This document shows positions 8,934-18,334 of a DNA stretch of 64,000 nt, one piece after another. The DNA is from an uncultured Peptostreptococcus sp. (GTDB taxonomy: Bacteria > Bacillota > Clostridia > Peptostreptococcales > Peptostreptococcaceae): contig CAAEUW010000029.1 in the NCBI GenBank assembly GCA_900759325.1, positions 1-64,000 on the forward strand, in the 5' to 3' direction. The first letter of the stretch is position 1, and the number at the start of each line of letters is the position of its first letter. The position numbers and the translations under genes are program-made. The notes under the pieces were generated by a model that searched no databases, had not been told where the DNA came from, and saw only the letters and a program-made list of their open reading frames with translations.

Positions 8934-8968
8934 TATAAAAATATGACTCAGACAAAAGCTGAGTCATA
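8934..8968 (-). terminator. Rho-independent terminator after ftsZ
   Basis: A perfect 10-bp stem (TATGACTCAG at 8942-8951 and its complement at 8959-8968) with a 7-nt loop is followed on the minus strand by ATTTTTAT. It lies 22 nt after the ftsZ stop codon and just before the nrdR ribosome binding site. Confidence 0.85.
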
Positions 8969-8989
8969 CCTGATTTTCTATTGATTTAT

Positions 8990-10150
8990 TTACTTCTTTC
9001 TTCTTAAAAAAGTAGGAATAACCATATCATCATCGCTAGCTGTTGCAGTATCATCAAAGCTATTTGAGAAAGTTTCTTCAGCTGGCTTGATATTTTCAAC
9101 ATTTTGACCTTCAGTTACTCTTGGTATTTCGTTATACTTTGGTGTAACTGGTGTTGGGTTGTTTCTTCTCAACTGTGGTGTGAACAAGTCGTCAGAATTA
9201 TCCTGTAGACCTGTTGCAACTACTGTAATTACAATTTCATCACCGAAATCTTCTCTAGTAGCAGCACCAAATATAATCATTGCATCTGGATCACACTTCT
9301 GTCTAATTATATCAGTAGCTTCACTAACTTCTAATAGACCTAGGTCTGTTCCACCTGTTACGTTTATTAGGACACCCTTAGCTCCATCTATAGTAGTTTC
9401 TAGTAGTGGAGATTCTATAGCCTGTCTTGCAGCAGCTATGGCCCTATCTTCACCAGAAGCTGTACCCATACCCATATGAGCTAGTCCCTGGTCCTTCATT
9501 ACTGCTTCAACGTCAGCAAAGTCAAGGTTAATAAGGGCAGCCTCTGATATAAGACCAGATATAGACTGGATACCCTGCTTTAATATATCATCTGCCTTAG
9601 AAAGGGCATCTGTTATACTAGTTCTCTTTTCTATTATCTGAAGAATCTTGTCATTTGGTATAGTTATCAAAGTATCTACATTCTTCTTTAACTCGATTAT
9701 ACCTTCTTCAGCCTTATTCATTCTAACTCTACCTTCAAAAGAGAAAGGCTTAGTTACTACAGCAACTGTAAGAGCTCCTGCTTCCTTAGCAATCTTTGCA
9801 ACAACTGGGGCCGCACCTGTACCAGTTCCGCCACCCATACCAGCTGTTACGAACACCATGTCAGCACCTTCTATTGCCTTAGCTATTTCATCTGCAGATT
9901 CCTCTGCAGCCTTCTTTCCCTTTTCTGGGTTAGCACCTGCGCCCAAACCTTTAGTTAACTTTTCACCTATTTGTAATACGTGTTCAGCCTTTGATGCTTC
10001 CAAGGCCTGCTTGTCAGTATTTAGTGAGATAAATTCAACACCTCTTACGCCTGAATTAATCATGACATTTATGGCATTGTTTCCACCGCCACCTACACCT
10101 ATTACCTTGATATTGGCAGCACCGATTTGTTCTTCAACAAAGTTTAACAT
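8990..10150 (-). CDS. ftsZ: Cell division protein FtsZ
   Basis: Tubulin-like GTPase that forms the Z ring. The nucleotide-binding domain has GVGGGGNNAINVMI (about 18-31) and the tubulin signature GGGTGTGAAP (about 106-115); the T7 loop region contains NLDFADVEAVM. A disordered linker (about 318-370) leads to the conserved C-terminal tail DDDMVIPTFLRRKK that binds SepF/FtsA-type partners. Length 386 aa is normal. It is monocistronic by its signals: a promoter at 10282-10311, a leader of roughly 120 nt and a terminator directly after the gene. RBS is a G-rich run 7 nt before ATG. ftsA and ftsQ, its usual neighbours, are absent here. Confidence 0.98.
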   Translation of the reverse strand: MLNFVEEQIGAANIKVIGVGGGGNNAINVMINSGVRGVEFISLNTDKQALEASKAEHVLQIGEKLTKGLGAGANPEKGKKAAEESADEIAKAIEGADMVFVTAGMGGGTGTGAAPVVAKIAKEAGALTVAVVTKPFSFEGRVRMNKAEEGIIELKKNVDTLITIPNDKILQIIEKRTSITDALSKADDILKQGIQSISGLISEAALINLDFADVEAVMKDQGLAHMGMGTASGEDRAIAAARQAIESPLLETTIDGAKGVLINVTGGTDLGLLEVSEATDIIRQKCDPDAMIIFGAATREDFGDEIVITVVATGLQDNSDDLFTPQLRRNNPTPVTPKYNEIPRVTEGQNVENIKPAEETFSNSFDDTATASDDDMVIPTFLRRKK

Positions 10151-10281
10151 TTATAAACCCCCATTCACAACATAGTTTAATATCATTAAATAATCTGTAA
10201 TTATATTCATAAATTGTATTCATAAATAATACTCAAAAAATATCTTATATTATTTAAAATAAATAACATTCTATCTATTAT

Positions 10282-10311
10282 ATAATATCTCAAATCGTCC
10301 TACTTATGCAA
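10282..10311 (-). promoter_or_regulatory. Predicted sigma-A promoter of ftsZ
   Basis: On the minus strand TTGCAT (-35, 10306-10311) and TATTAT (-10, 10282-10287) are separated by 18 nt. It lies in the 200-nt gap between murG and ftsZ, about 130 nt ahead of the ftsZ start codon. A second TATAAT overlaps the -10 slightly downstream. Pattern match only. Confidence 0.5.
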
Positions 10312-10350
10312 CATATTTTTGACTTTTTTTGCAATTTATCTATAATTAAT

Positions 10351-11448
10351 TTAGAAAAAAGCAGAAATCCTATCATATATCTGGTCTATAGCATCCCTTT
10401 TACCAAAGGCCCTACTTGCCTTAGCCATTTCCTCTAGCTTGACCTTGTCATTAAGAAGACCAAGAACTGTGTCATATAGGGAGTCTTCATTTAATTCCCT
10501 TTCAGTTATACACACTGCACCGCCTGCTCTTTCAAGACTTTTAGCATTATATTCCTGGTGATTTTCTGCTGTATAGGCCTTCGGAACTATAACTGCCGGA
10601 ATACCTATTGCTGTCATCTCTGCCATTGATATTGCACCAGCTGATCCTATTACTAGGTCTGCCGCAGCAAGGTTGTTGGCCATATCATCCAGGTAAGGAA
10701 GTATTTTCTGGTTTGGTCCAAAGTCTAGATTAGCATAGTTTTTCATAAAGTCATCATAGTAAGCTCTACCAGTTGCTATTGTGAAGGCAATTCCCCCCTC
10801 AACTAGGGCTGGTATCAACTTTTTAAGGGCATTATTAATCTCCTCAGATCCACCACTACCACCTGCGACTAGTAGCATTTTTTCATCCTGACTTAAGCCC
10901 AACCTCTTCCTAGATTCAACCCTATCTGAATTCAGGATTTCATCCCTAACTGGGTTGCCTGTAAATGTTAGCTTTGACTGTGCCTGGTCTGGAAACCTCT
11001 TATGTGAATCCTCAAAGCTAGTCATAACTAGGTCAACATTCTTTGATAGCATTTTGTTGGTCATGCCAGGGAAAGAATTCTGTTCATGTATACAGGTCTT
11101 AATGCCCATCTTACTAGCCTTTAAAACCACCGAACCACTTACATAGCCTCCTGTACCAATAACTAGGTCTGGTTTAAATTTCTTAATTATTCTCTTAGAA
11201 TCACTCAAGGACTTTAAGAACTTGATAAGCCTCTTAACATTATCGAAGTCAATCTTCCTTCTAAACCCTTGAACATCAATGTATTCTATTTTATAACCAT
11301 ACTTCGGAACTATCTCGGCCTCTATGCCTGCCCTAGTACCTACAAATAGTATCTCTGCATCCGGATGGTATTCCTTTATCTTGTTGGCAATTGCAATAGC
11401 TGGATATACATGACCTCCAGTTCCACCACCTGACAATATAAGTCTCAT
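10351..11448 (-). CDS. murG: UDP-GlcNAc:lipid I N-acetylglucosaminyltransferase MurG
   Basis: MurG converts lipid I to lipid II at the inner membrane face. The GT28 N-terminal signature is LSGGGTGGHVYPAIAIA (residues 4-20) with the second loop IGTGGYVSGSVVLKA; the C-terminal domain carries LLVAGGSGGSEEIN and the UDP-GlcNAc site GSAGAISMAEMTAIGIPAV. Length 365 aa is usual. It follows murD by 15 nt and is the last gene of the cell-wall run before ftsZ. The usual companions ftsW and murC, which flank murG in most Firmicutes, are missing here. Confidence 0.97.
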   Translation of the reverse strand: MRLILSGGGTGGHVYPAIAIANKIKEYHPDAEILFVGTRAGIEAEIVPKYGYKIEYIDVQGFRRKIDFDNVKRLIKFLKSLSDSKRIIKKFKPDLVIGTGGYVSGSVVLKASKMGIKTCIHEQNSFPGMTNKMLSKNVDLVMTSFEDSHKRFPDQAQSKLTFTGNPVRDEILNSDRVESRKRLGLSQDEKMLLVAGGSGGSEEINNALKKLIPALVEGGIAFTIATGRAYYDDFMKNYANLDFGPNQKILPYLDDMANNLAAADLVIGSAGAISMAEMTAIGIPAVIVPKAYTAENHQEYNAKSLERAGGAVCITERELNEDSLYDTVLGLLNDKVKLEEMAKASRAFGKRDAIDQIYDRISAFF

Positions 11449-11463
11449 AATGCTCCCCTTTAT

Positions 11464-12828
11464 CTATAAAATATTGTTTACTATATCCTTAAATTCCTGT
11501 CCTCTTTCCTCATAATTCTTGTACATTCCCCAACTAGCACATGATGGAGACAATAGAACTACATCGGCTTCATTTGCAAGCTTACTAGCCTTGATAACTG
11601 CGTCCTTTAGGCTCTCTAGCTTGTATATTTCCTTGATACCGGCCTTGGAAGCTGTATCAGCAATAAGGTCAGCTGTTTGACCTATTACTAGGACTGTCCT
11701 AACATAATTAACAGCTATATCAAAAAGTTCAGTAAAATCACTTCCCTTATCATAGCCACCAGCGATTAGGATTATAGGTGTCTTGTATGACTGAACCGCC
11801 TTTATAGTAGAGTCTGGGTTAGTACCCTTGGAGTCATTTACATATACAACTCCATTTACCGTATTGACATATTCTAGCCTGTGTTCCACTGCCTTAAAGC
11901 TAGTCAACACCCTCTTAATAACTTCCTTATCTATACCGAAATGAAGGCAAAGTCCTATGGCTGCCATAGAGTTTTCCAGATTGTGACCACCTGGCAGGCT
12001 TAGATCTTCAGCATTTACTATTTCAAGTTCTACACCATCCTTGACAGCTATAATATTCTCTTTGTCATCAAGGTAGATACCTCCGTTTGGCCTAGCCTGC
12101 CTAGAAAAATATACCGGTCTGGCAGGACAAGAAGTTCCCATTTTCCTTGTTATTGGATCATCATAATTCAAAACACACACCATTTCCGGCGTCTGTTTAG
12201 CGAAAATATTAGCCTTGGCCCTTGCATAATTTTCCATAGTATGGTGTCTGTTCATATGGTCTTCAGTAAGGTTTAAAACTGTAGAAACTTCTGGCCTAAA
12301 GTCATATACTGCTTCAAGCTGGAAGCTTGATAGCTCAGTCACCAAAACTGCACCTGGCTGGGCCTCTTCAACAGCACTAATAGCTGGATTTCCGATATTT
12401 CCAACTACATAGGTATCCAGGCCAGCCTCCTTACATATTTCACCTACTATTGATGTGGTAGTAGTCTTTCCATTCGTTCCTGTAATTGCTATAAATTTTA
12501 TGTCCTTTTCTAGACCCTCCCTATAGGCTAGTTCAATTTCACTTATGACCTCCTTGCCCATCTCTCTTAGTCGAACTAAGAAATCTAGATCTAGAGGAAC
12601 ACCTGGTGAAACAACAACCAGGTCCAACTGGGCTAAAACTTCTATACTTGGGTCCTGTCCCAAAATATATTCTAAGCCCTCATAGGCCTTTAATTCATCC
12701 AATACCTGACCTAGGTCTTCTATAGACTTGGAATCATTAACAAATACCCTATGCCCCTTCTTTGCTAGGTACTTGACTGCTGCCAGTCCTGACCTTGCCA
12801 TACCAACAACTAGTATTTTCTTACTCAT
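11464..12828 (-). CDS. murD: UDP-MurNAc-L-alanine:D-glutamate ligase MurD
   Basis: MurD adds D-Glu to UDP-MurNAc-L-Ala. It has the three Mur-ligase domains: N-terminal UDP-binding (1-95, starting VVGMARSGLAAVKYL), central ATPase with GTNGKTTTTS and LNLTEDHMNRH, and a C-terminal domain with VNDSKGTNPDST. Length 454 aa. I chose the ATG at 12828, preceded by AAGGTGA; a longer reading adds five residues over that site. About 100 nt with two hairpins lie between mraY and murD, so the two may be expressed at different levels even if co-transcribed. Confidence 0.96.
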   Translation of the reverse strand: MSKKILVVGMARSGLAAVKYLAKKGHRVFVNDSKSIEDLGQVLDELKAYEGLEYILGQDPSIEVLAQLDLVVVSPGVPLDLDFLVRLREMGKEVISEIELAYREGLEKDIKFIAITGTNGKTTTTSIVGEICKEAGLDTYVVGNIGNPAISAVEEAQPGAVLVTELSSFQLEAVYDFRPEVSTVLNLTEDHMNRHHTMENYARAKANIFAKQTPEMVCVLNYDDPITRKMGTSCPARPVYFSRQARPNGGIYLDDKENIIAVKDGVELEIVNAEDLSLPGGHNLENSMAAIGLCLHFGIDKEVIKRVLTSFKAVEHRLEYVNTVNGVVYVNDSKGTNPDSTIKAVQSYKTPIILIAGGYDKGSDFTELFDIAVNYVRTVLVIGQTADLIADTASKAGIKEIYKLESLKDAVIKASKLANEADVVLLSPSCASWGMYKNYEERGQEFKDIVNNIL

Positions 12829-12860
12829 TATAGTCACCTTCATTTCGTTTTGTAAGTCTG

Positions 12861-12906
12861 TGGGCTATTGCCCATCATATCTTAAGAGCCCAGTAAACTA
12901 GGCTCT
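12861..12906. other. Two hairpins between mraY and murD
   Basis: TGGGC-TATT-GCCCA (12861-12874) and AGAGCC-10 nt-GGCTCT (12885-12906) lie back to back in the mraY-murD gap. Neither is followed by a clear U-tract on the minus strand, so they look more like mRNA processing or stability elements than strong terminators. Confidence 0.45.
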
Positions 12907-12926
12907 AATTTTCATCTATTATTTAA

Positions 12927-13892
12927 TTAAAACATGGCTACTAGTCCGATTAAGGCAAGGACTATTGATACTAGCCAAAATATAAATACAACCTTTGTTT
13001 CTGGCCATCCGCATTGTTCATAATGGTGGTGTAATGGTGCCATCTTAAAGATTCTCTTCCTAGTCTTCTTGAAATACATAACCTGGATCATTACTGAAAG
13101 GGCCTCTGCAAAGTATATACCTCCAACAATTGGTATAATTAGGACAGAGTTAGTAAACAAGGCAAAGGCTGTAACTGCACCACCAAGTGCCATAGACCCA
13201 GTATCTCCCATAAATACTCTGGCTGGATTTACATTAAACCACAGGAAGCCTATGCAGGCACCTAGTGTTGCCGCTGCCATCTGTGATATACCAAAGTTGT
13301 GCGCAATAATTAGGGCAAATACCACAAAAAATGCAGATACAATCGCCGTAATACCAGAAGCTAGACCATCCAGACCATCGGTTAAGTTTACAGCATTTAC
13401 TGTACCTATAATTACTATAAGCATAAGAGGTATATAGAAAATACCGATATTAATGCCCACCTGTATAAATGGTATGATAAACTGGTCGCCTGTTCCTATA
13501 GTCCAATACCTATATAAGGCAAGTACAAAGGCCAAAACAACCTGTATTATTATCTTTTGTATAGGTGTAAGCCCCAAGGACCTTGTCATCTTAATCTTGA
13601 CAATATCGTCAAAAAATCCTACTAAGCCAAACCCAAACATACACAATAGGGCCATTAAAATATCCCTGCTGACACCTGCCCTGATTAATGTAACAAGCAG
13701 GATTGCTGCTATGATCATAACACCTCCCATTGTAGGTGTACCATTCTTTTTTAAGTGACTCTGGGGACCATCATCCCTAACAGTCTGTCCAAACTTGAAC
13801 CTATGAAGGGCTGGTAAAACTATTGGACCCATTATTAACACCAATACAAATGAAAATAAACCTGTAATGGCCAAGTCTCTAAAACCTAACAT
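12927..13892 (-). CDS. mraY: Phospho-MurNAc-pentapeptide translocase MraY
   Basis: MraY links UDP-MurNAc-pentapeptide to undecaprenyl phosphate to make lipid I. It has about ten membrane spans in 321 aa. Signature regions are KKNGTPTMGGVMI (about 48-60), FFDDIVKIK with the catalytic Asp pair (about 92-100), NAVNLTDGLDGLA (about 166-178) and FMGDTGSMALGG; the C-terminal histidine motif is MAPLHHHYEQCGW. The start overlaps the end of murF by 7 nt, with AAAGGAGG as RBS, indicating translational coupling. Confidence 0.98.
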   Translation of the reverse strand: MLGFRDLAITGLFSFVLVLIMGPIVLPALHRFKFGQTVRDDGPQSHLKKNGTPTMGGVMIIAAILLVTLIRAGVSRDILMALLCMFGFGLVGFFDDIVKIKMTRSLGLTPIQKIIIQVVLAFVLALYRYWTIGTGDQFIIPFIQVGINIGIFYIPLMLIVIIGTVNAVNLTDGLDGLASGITAIVSAFFVVFALIIAHNFGISQMAAATLGACIGFLWFNVNPARVFMGDTGSMALGGAVTAFALFTNSVLIIPIVGGIYFAEALSVMIQVMYFKKTRKRIFKMAPLHHHYEQCGWPETKVVFIFWLVSIVLALIGLVAMF

Positions 13893-15295
13893 TGACAGCC
13901 TCCTTTCAAGACCTCTACTATATCTTCAAATTTCATACCCCTAGATGCTTTTAGGAGGATTACATCACCATCATCTACAACTTCCGGAAGGGCGCAAATC
14001 AGTTCATCCTTACTTTCAAAGTGAAAGACCCTACTTAGGTCAAATCCTCTTTCCATAGCCTCTACGCCTATAAATCTAGCCGCCTGGCCCGTAGTTATAA
14101 TAATATCGGCCTTATCTATAGACTGGTAGCCTACCTTTCTATGGGCCTCTTCTGCGAACTGTCCCATCTCTAGACAGTCTCCAAGTATAGCCACCCTTCT
14201 ATTATCCTTGTATAGCTTCAAGACCTTTAGGGCTGCTATCATAGAGTCTGGACTAGCATTATAGACATCATTTATCAGGACAAACCTATCAGTCTTGATA
14301 ATGTCCTGCCTATTTTCAGTTGCAACAAAGTCCATCAATCCCTTTGAAATCTCTTCCATTGTCATACCCATTATATGACCTGCTAGGATAGCTGCCATGG
14401 CATTTTTTACATTATGTTCTCCTAGACAAGGTATAGTAAAGTCATAACTTTGACCTTCAAAACCACATGTAAACCTAGTCTTATCGTGGTCTATTATTTC
14501 CTGTGACTTGCAGCATAAATCATTTTGAAGCTCCATGCCAAAGGAATATACCTTATATGAGTCCTTATTGCTATTTCTATATCTCTCAAGCTCAGCCCTT
14601 AAAAATCTATCATCCCCGTTTATTATAAGTGATGAAGTCTGGTCAAAGCCCGATGTTATTTCCATCTTTGCCTTGAAGATACCCTCCTGGGAGCCAAGGT
14701 GCTCTATGTGAGACATTCCTATATTAGTTATAATTCCAATCTTAGGCCTAACTATATTAGCCAAATATTCTATCTCACCAAAGTCACACATACCCATTTC
14801 TATCACCGCACACTGGTGACTAGGCTCTAGCCTAAACAGGGTAAGGGGTACCCCAAATTGATTGTTGTAGTTCTTTTCATTTTTTATGGTATTAAACTTG
14901 CTAGCTAAAACAGAATAAACCATGTCCCTGGTAGTAGTCTTTCCTACACTACCAGTTATACCTACGAAAGGTATATCAAACTTATCCCTATAGTACTTGC
15001 CTAATAAGCCAAGTCCTATCTCCGTATTATCAACCTTAATAACAGTGCTGTCCTTAAACCTATCTGTGATGTAGCTTTCGTTACTTACCAAGAAAAATTT
15101 ACAGCCTTCTTGGTGGGCAGACTCTAAAAATATATGTCCGTCCATACTTTCACCAACAATAGCGACAAACATAGCTCCCGGACATACTAGCCTGCTATCT
15201 ATGACTATATTGGTAATTACTCCGCTGTCCTCGCCCTGACATACTAGCTGGCCCTGGGTCGCTTGGACAACTTCTTCAACTCTTAAGCTAATCAT
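13886..15295 (-). CDS. murF: UDP-MurNAc-tripeptide:D-Ala-D-Ala ligase MurF
   Basis: MurF adds the D-Ala-D-Ala dipeptide to the tripeptide precursor. Mur-ligase order is visible: N-terminal domain with DSRLVCPGAMFVAIVGE, P-loop GSVGKTTTRD (about 108-117), NYNNQFGVPL and NIGMSHIEHLGS in the central domain, and a C-terminal domain with LINDVYNASPDSM. Length 469 aa. It lies between rsmH and mraY; ftsL and the division penicillin-binding protein that usually sit between rsmH and murF are absent. GAGGTG precedes the ATG. Confidence 0.96.
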   Translation of the reverse strand: MISLRVEEVVQATQGQLVCQGEDSGVITNIVIDSRLVCPGAMFVAIVGESMDGHIFLESAHQEGCKFFLVSNESYITDRFKDSTVIKVDNTEIGLGLLGKYYRDKFDIPFVGITGSVGKTTTRDMVYSVLASKFNTIKNEKNYNNQFGVPLTLFRLEPSHQCAVIEMGMCDFGEIEYLANIVRPKIGIITNIGMSHIEHLGSQEGIFKAKMEITSGFDQTSSLIINGDDRFLRAELERYRNSNKDSYKVYSFGMELQNDLCCKSQEIIDHDKTRFTCGFEGQSYDFTIPCLGEHNVKNAMAAILAGHIMGMTMEEISKGLMDFVATENRQDIIKTDRFVLINDVYNASPDSMIAALKVLKLYKDNRRVAILGDCLEMGQFAEEAHRKVGYQSIDKADIIITTGQAARFIGVEAMERGFDLSRVFHFESKDELICALPEVVDDGDVILLKASRGMKFEDIVEVLKGGCQC

Positions 15296-15322
15296 ATTTT
15301 CACCTCTATTCCTAGCTATTGT

Positions 15323-16258
15323 TTACTTCTTTTCTCCTACCCTCAACTTTGAGCTCCTAGATCGTGGATTAAATTCTACCTCTTCATCACTTGGTAAAAT
15401 CGGCTTCCTAGTTATTATCTTCAGCTCACTTTTCTTATTACACTGACAAAATGGCAGTTCAGGAGGACATAAACAGTCCTTGTTGAGGTACCTGAACTCA
15501 TTTTTAACTATCCTATCTTCTAGAGAATGGAAGGTTATTATACAGATCCTCCCCCCCTTATTCATCATGGAGACAGCATCCCTTATCATTGTATTTATTA
15601 CGCCTAGCTCATTGTTGACCTCTATCCTGATAGCTTGGAAGGTTCTTTTGGCTGGATGAGGCCCATCAATTCTGGCCCCCTTAGGTATGGCCTTCTTGAT
15701 GACATCAACTAGGTCAAATGTTGTATCAATAGTGTGGTTAGCCCTTTCCTCGACTATAAATTCGGCTATCCTTTTGGCCCATTTTTCTTCACCATAGTCC
15801 TTGATTATAGTATAAAGGTCCTCCTGTGAATACTCATTTACTACCTGCCAGGCAGACATACTTGCCCTATCGTCCATCCTCATATCTAGACGAGCATCGT
15901 GCATATAGGAAAACCCTCTGTCTGCCTCATCTAGCTGGTGGGATGAAACTCCCAGGTCAGCCAAGACTCCATCAATACCATATATACCCCTGGATTCCAG
16001 CTCGGCCTTAAGGTTCTCAAAGTTACTATGGATCAAGACCACCCTATCATTGTACTCTTTTAGACGGTCCTTTGCAACATTGATGGCATTGATATCCTGG
16101 TCAAAGCAAAACAACCTACCCTTAGCCGATAGTCTTTTTACTATTTCCTTGCTATGACCAGCCCCTCCCATTGTGCAGTCAACATAGACTCCATCAGGTT
16201 TAATATTTAAATTTTCAATGCATTCGTTCAAAAGAACTGATACATGGTTAAATTCCAT
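15323..16258 (-). CDS. rsmH: 16S rRNA (cytosine1402-N4)-methyltransferase RsmH
   Basis: RsmH (MraW) methylates C1402 in the ribosomal decoding centre using SAM. It has the N-terminal HVSVLLNECIENL start, the SAM motif DCTMGGAGHSKEI (about 28-40), DLGVSSHQLDEADRGFSY (about 106-123) and the C-terminal ITFHSLEDRIVKN and NPRSRSSKLRV. Length 311 aa is standard. As usual it heads the mur cluster, but mraZ is missing upstream and lgt occupies that position, 8 nt away. Confidence 0.97.
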   Translation of the reverse strand: MEFNHVSVLLNECIENLNIKPDGVYVDCTMGGAGHSKEIVKRLSAKGRLFCFDQDINAINVAKDRLKEYNDRVVLIHSNFENLKAELESRGIYGIDGVLADLGVSSHQLDEADRGFSYMHDARLDMRMDDRASMSAWQVVNEYSQEDLYTIIKDYGEEKWAKRIAEFIVEERANHTIDTTFDLVDVIKKAIPKGARIDGPHPAKRTFQAIRIEVNNELGVINTMIRDAVSMMNKGGRICIITFHSLEDRIVKNEFRYLNKDCLCPPELPFCQCNKKSELKIITRKPILPSDEEVEFNPRSRSSKLRVGEKK

Positions 16259-16266
16259 CTCTTTAC

Positions 16267-17016
16267 CTACTTTCCGGTATTTTCCTTATATGCCTTCTTT
16301 TTCAAAAGGAAGTACCTAGCCACAAGGGCCATGCCTATACCTACTAGGCTGATTAGTTGGGCCATTTTGATTGGTCCCAGCATCAAGGAGTCGGTCCTTA
16401 GACCCTCTATAAAGAACCTGCCAAGCGAATATAGGAATATATAATCCACTAGGAGCTGGCCCTCATATTTTTTATTTTTCCTAATCATAAATATATAGAC
16501 AAATATCATCCAATCCCATACTGATTCATACAGGAAGGTTGGGTGGACCCTTTGGCCCTCAACTAGGATTGCCCAAGGCAGGTTGGTGGGACCACCATGG
16601 GCCTCTCCGTTTATAAAATTACCCCACCTACCTATAGCCTGGGCCATAGGTAGGCCCAAGACTAGGATGTCAGCCATCCTAAAAAACTCAAGCTTTTTTA
16701 TCCTTGTAAATACCCAGACTGTCAATATACCTGCTAGTATCCCACCGTGGATGGCAAGTCCACCACCTCTAATATTTATAATCTCTCTTAAATCACCAGC
16801 ATACTGGGACCAATTAAAGGCTACATAGTATAGCCTGGCACCCACTATGCCAAGTGGTATAGCGAAAAGGCAAATGTCTGTTACCTGTCCTTCCTGGTAG
16901 CCAAGTCTCCGTGCCTCCTTAGAAGAAACTAGTATCGCCATTAAAATACCACAGGCTATCAGGATTCCATACCACATTATATCTAGTCCAAAAATGGAAA
17001 ATGCTACCCTATCCAT
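16267..17016 (-). CDS. lgt: Prolipoprotein diacylglyceryl transferase Lgt
   Basis: Lgt transfers diacylglycerol from phosphatidylglycerol to the lipobox cysteine of prolipoproteins. It is an integral membrane enzyme of 249 aa with about seven spans. The Lgt signature is present as GRWGNFINGEAHGGPT (about 129-144), with upstream YYVAFNW and IRGGGLAIHGGILAG. C-terminal GRFFIEGLRTDSLMLG matches the family. It is tightly packed between the M16 peptidase gene yfmH (9 nt) and rsmH, an unusual site for lgt compared with its common pairing with hprK. RBS is AGGAGG. Confidence 0.97.
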   Translation of the reverse strand: MDRVAFSIFGLDIMWYGILIACGILMAILVSSKEARRLGYQEGQVTDICLFAIPLGIVGARLYYVAFNWSQYAGDLREIINIRGGGLAIHGGILAGILTVWVFTRIKKLEFFRMADILVLGLPMAQAIGRWGNFINGEAHGGPTNLPWAILVEGQRVHPTFLYESVWDWMIFVYIFMIRKNKKYEGQLLVDYIFLYSLGRFFIEGLRTDSLMLGPIKMAQLISLVGIGMALVARYFLLKKKAYKENTGK

Positions 17017-17025
17017 AATAACCTC

Positions 17026-18318
17026 CTAATTATTAGATTTAGGCTTCACTATAGATATTACACTTTGATTTTGGCAGAAGAAGTCATTCAACCTATCTTC
17101 TACATCTTCAAAGCTAATCTCCTTTAATACCTCTAAATAGTCAAGGAAGTTAATTCCCCTAAACCTATATGACAAGAAATTATTGGCAATATAGGCGATA
17201 GAGTCAAAGGACTTTAAGAAGCCACCGATTTTCTTTTTCTTATTTATTTCAAAATCCTTCCTATCGAGACCTGATTTTCTTAGCTCGTCAATATATGTGT
17301 CTACCACCTGTTTAAGTCTTTCTGGATCCCTGGATACACCTGATGCTATTGCATAGGCATAGTCCTTTTGGCTAAGATAGCCACCAGAAATATTACCAAG
17401 CAAAAGACCATCATTATATAGGGTCTGGTGGAGGTCTCCACTTTCAGAAAAAATCATATCGAACAGGATGTCAGACCTAATTTCATTTTTAAGGGCCTCC
17501 CTAGGCTCCATAGGCTTCTTTACATCCTTATAGCCTATATAAAATAGGGGGATAGACACTGTAAATTCTTCAACTATCTTCTTCTGCTTTACCTCTACAG
17601 GCTCCTCTGGCATAAATGACCTAATATTCTTGTCAAAGTCAAGGTCCTTATGGTTAGCCTTCTTAATTGTATCCATCAAGACCTCTACATCCAGGTCGCC
17701 TACAACAAATAGTTTCATATTAGCAGGATTATAGAAGGTCCTATAGCACTTATAAAGCTCTTCAGGGCTAATCTTATTTATCGATTCGACACTTCCAGCT
17801 ATATCTATATTAGCATGGTGTTTGGAATACATAGCCTTCAGGCAATTAAAGTAGACATTCCATTCAGGATCGTCTTCATACATCTTTATCTCTTGGGCTA
17901 TTATCCCCTTTTCCTTATTTACATTTTCTTCTGTATAGTATGGAGTCTGGACATAATCTATCAAGTGGTCTAGTGACTTCATAAAATTGTCTGTAGTAGA
18001 GAAAAGATAGGCAGTCATGGTAAAGCTAGTAAAGGCATTTGCACTGGCCCCTAGCTGGGAAAACTTGTCAAAGGCATTACCACCATCTGGTTGCTCAAAC
18101 ATCTTGTGCTCCAAGAAATGGGCTATACCCTCTTGGACCCTAATCCTCTCACTTTCACCAATAGGTATAAAATCAAGGTCATTAGAACCAAAGTCAACTC
18201 CCAAAACCGCATACTTATTCGTATAGCCTTTCTTAGGCATATAATATACCTCTAGACCATTTTCAAGACAATCATAGTATAAAGTTTCTCTTATTACTTC
18301 ATTATATATTTTCTTCAT
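17026..18318 (-). CDS. yfmH: M16-family zinc peptidase, YfmH type
   Basis: This predicted zinc metallopeptidase of 430 aa carries the inverted zinc motif HFLEH at about residues 67-71 (in GIAHFLEHKMFE), with a downstream glutamate region in KEKGIIAQEIKMYEDDPEWN. It has two M16 half-domains, the second (about 240-425) without a zinc site. It forms a tandem pair with the following gene, which lacks the zinc motif; such pairs (YfmF/YfmH or YmfF/YmfH) act as heterodimers and the Bacillus pair has been linked to EF-P modification. No efp gene is in the window. The upstream partner ends 16 nt before its start. Substrate is unknown. Confidence 0.88.
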   Translation of the reverse strand: MKKIYNEVIRETLYYDCLENGLEVYYMPKKGYTNKYAVLGVDFGSNDLDFIPIGESERIRVQEGIAHFLEHKMFEQPDGGNAFDKFSQLGASANAFTSFTMTAYLFSTTDNFMKSLDHLIDYVQTPYYTEENVNKEKGIIAQEIKMYEDDPEWNVYFNCLKAMYSKHHANIDIAGSVESINKISPEELYKCYRTFYNPANMKLFVVGDLDVEVLMDTIKKANHKDLDFDKNIRSFMPEEPVEVKQKKIVEEFTVSIPLFYIGYKDVKKPMEPREALKNEIRSDILFDMIFSESGDLHQTLYNDGLLLGNISGGYLSQKDYAYAIASGVSRDPERLKQVVDTYIDELRKSGLDRKDFEINKKKKIGGFLKSFDSIAYIANNFLSYRFRGINFLDYLEVLKEISFEDVEDRLNDFFCQNQSVISIVKPKSNN

Positions 18319-18334
18319 AAAATCCCCCTTTTAC

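Noticed and set aside
9648..10175. 175-aa plus-strand open frame within ftsZ
   Set aside because: Antisense to the conserved ftsZ GTPase domain, proline-rich and without a credible RBS.
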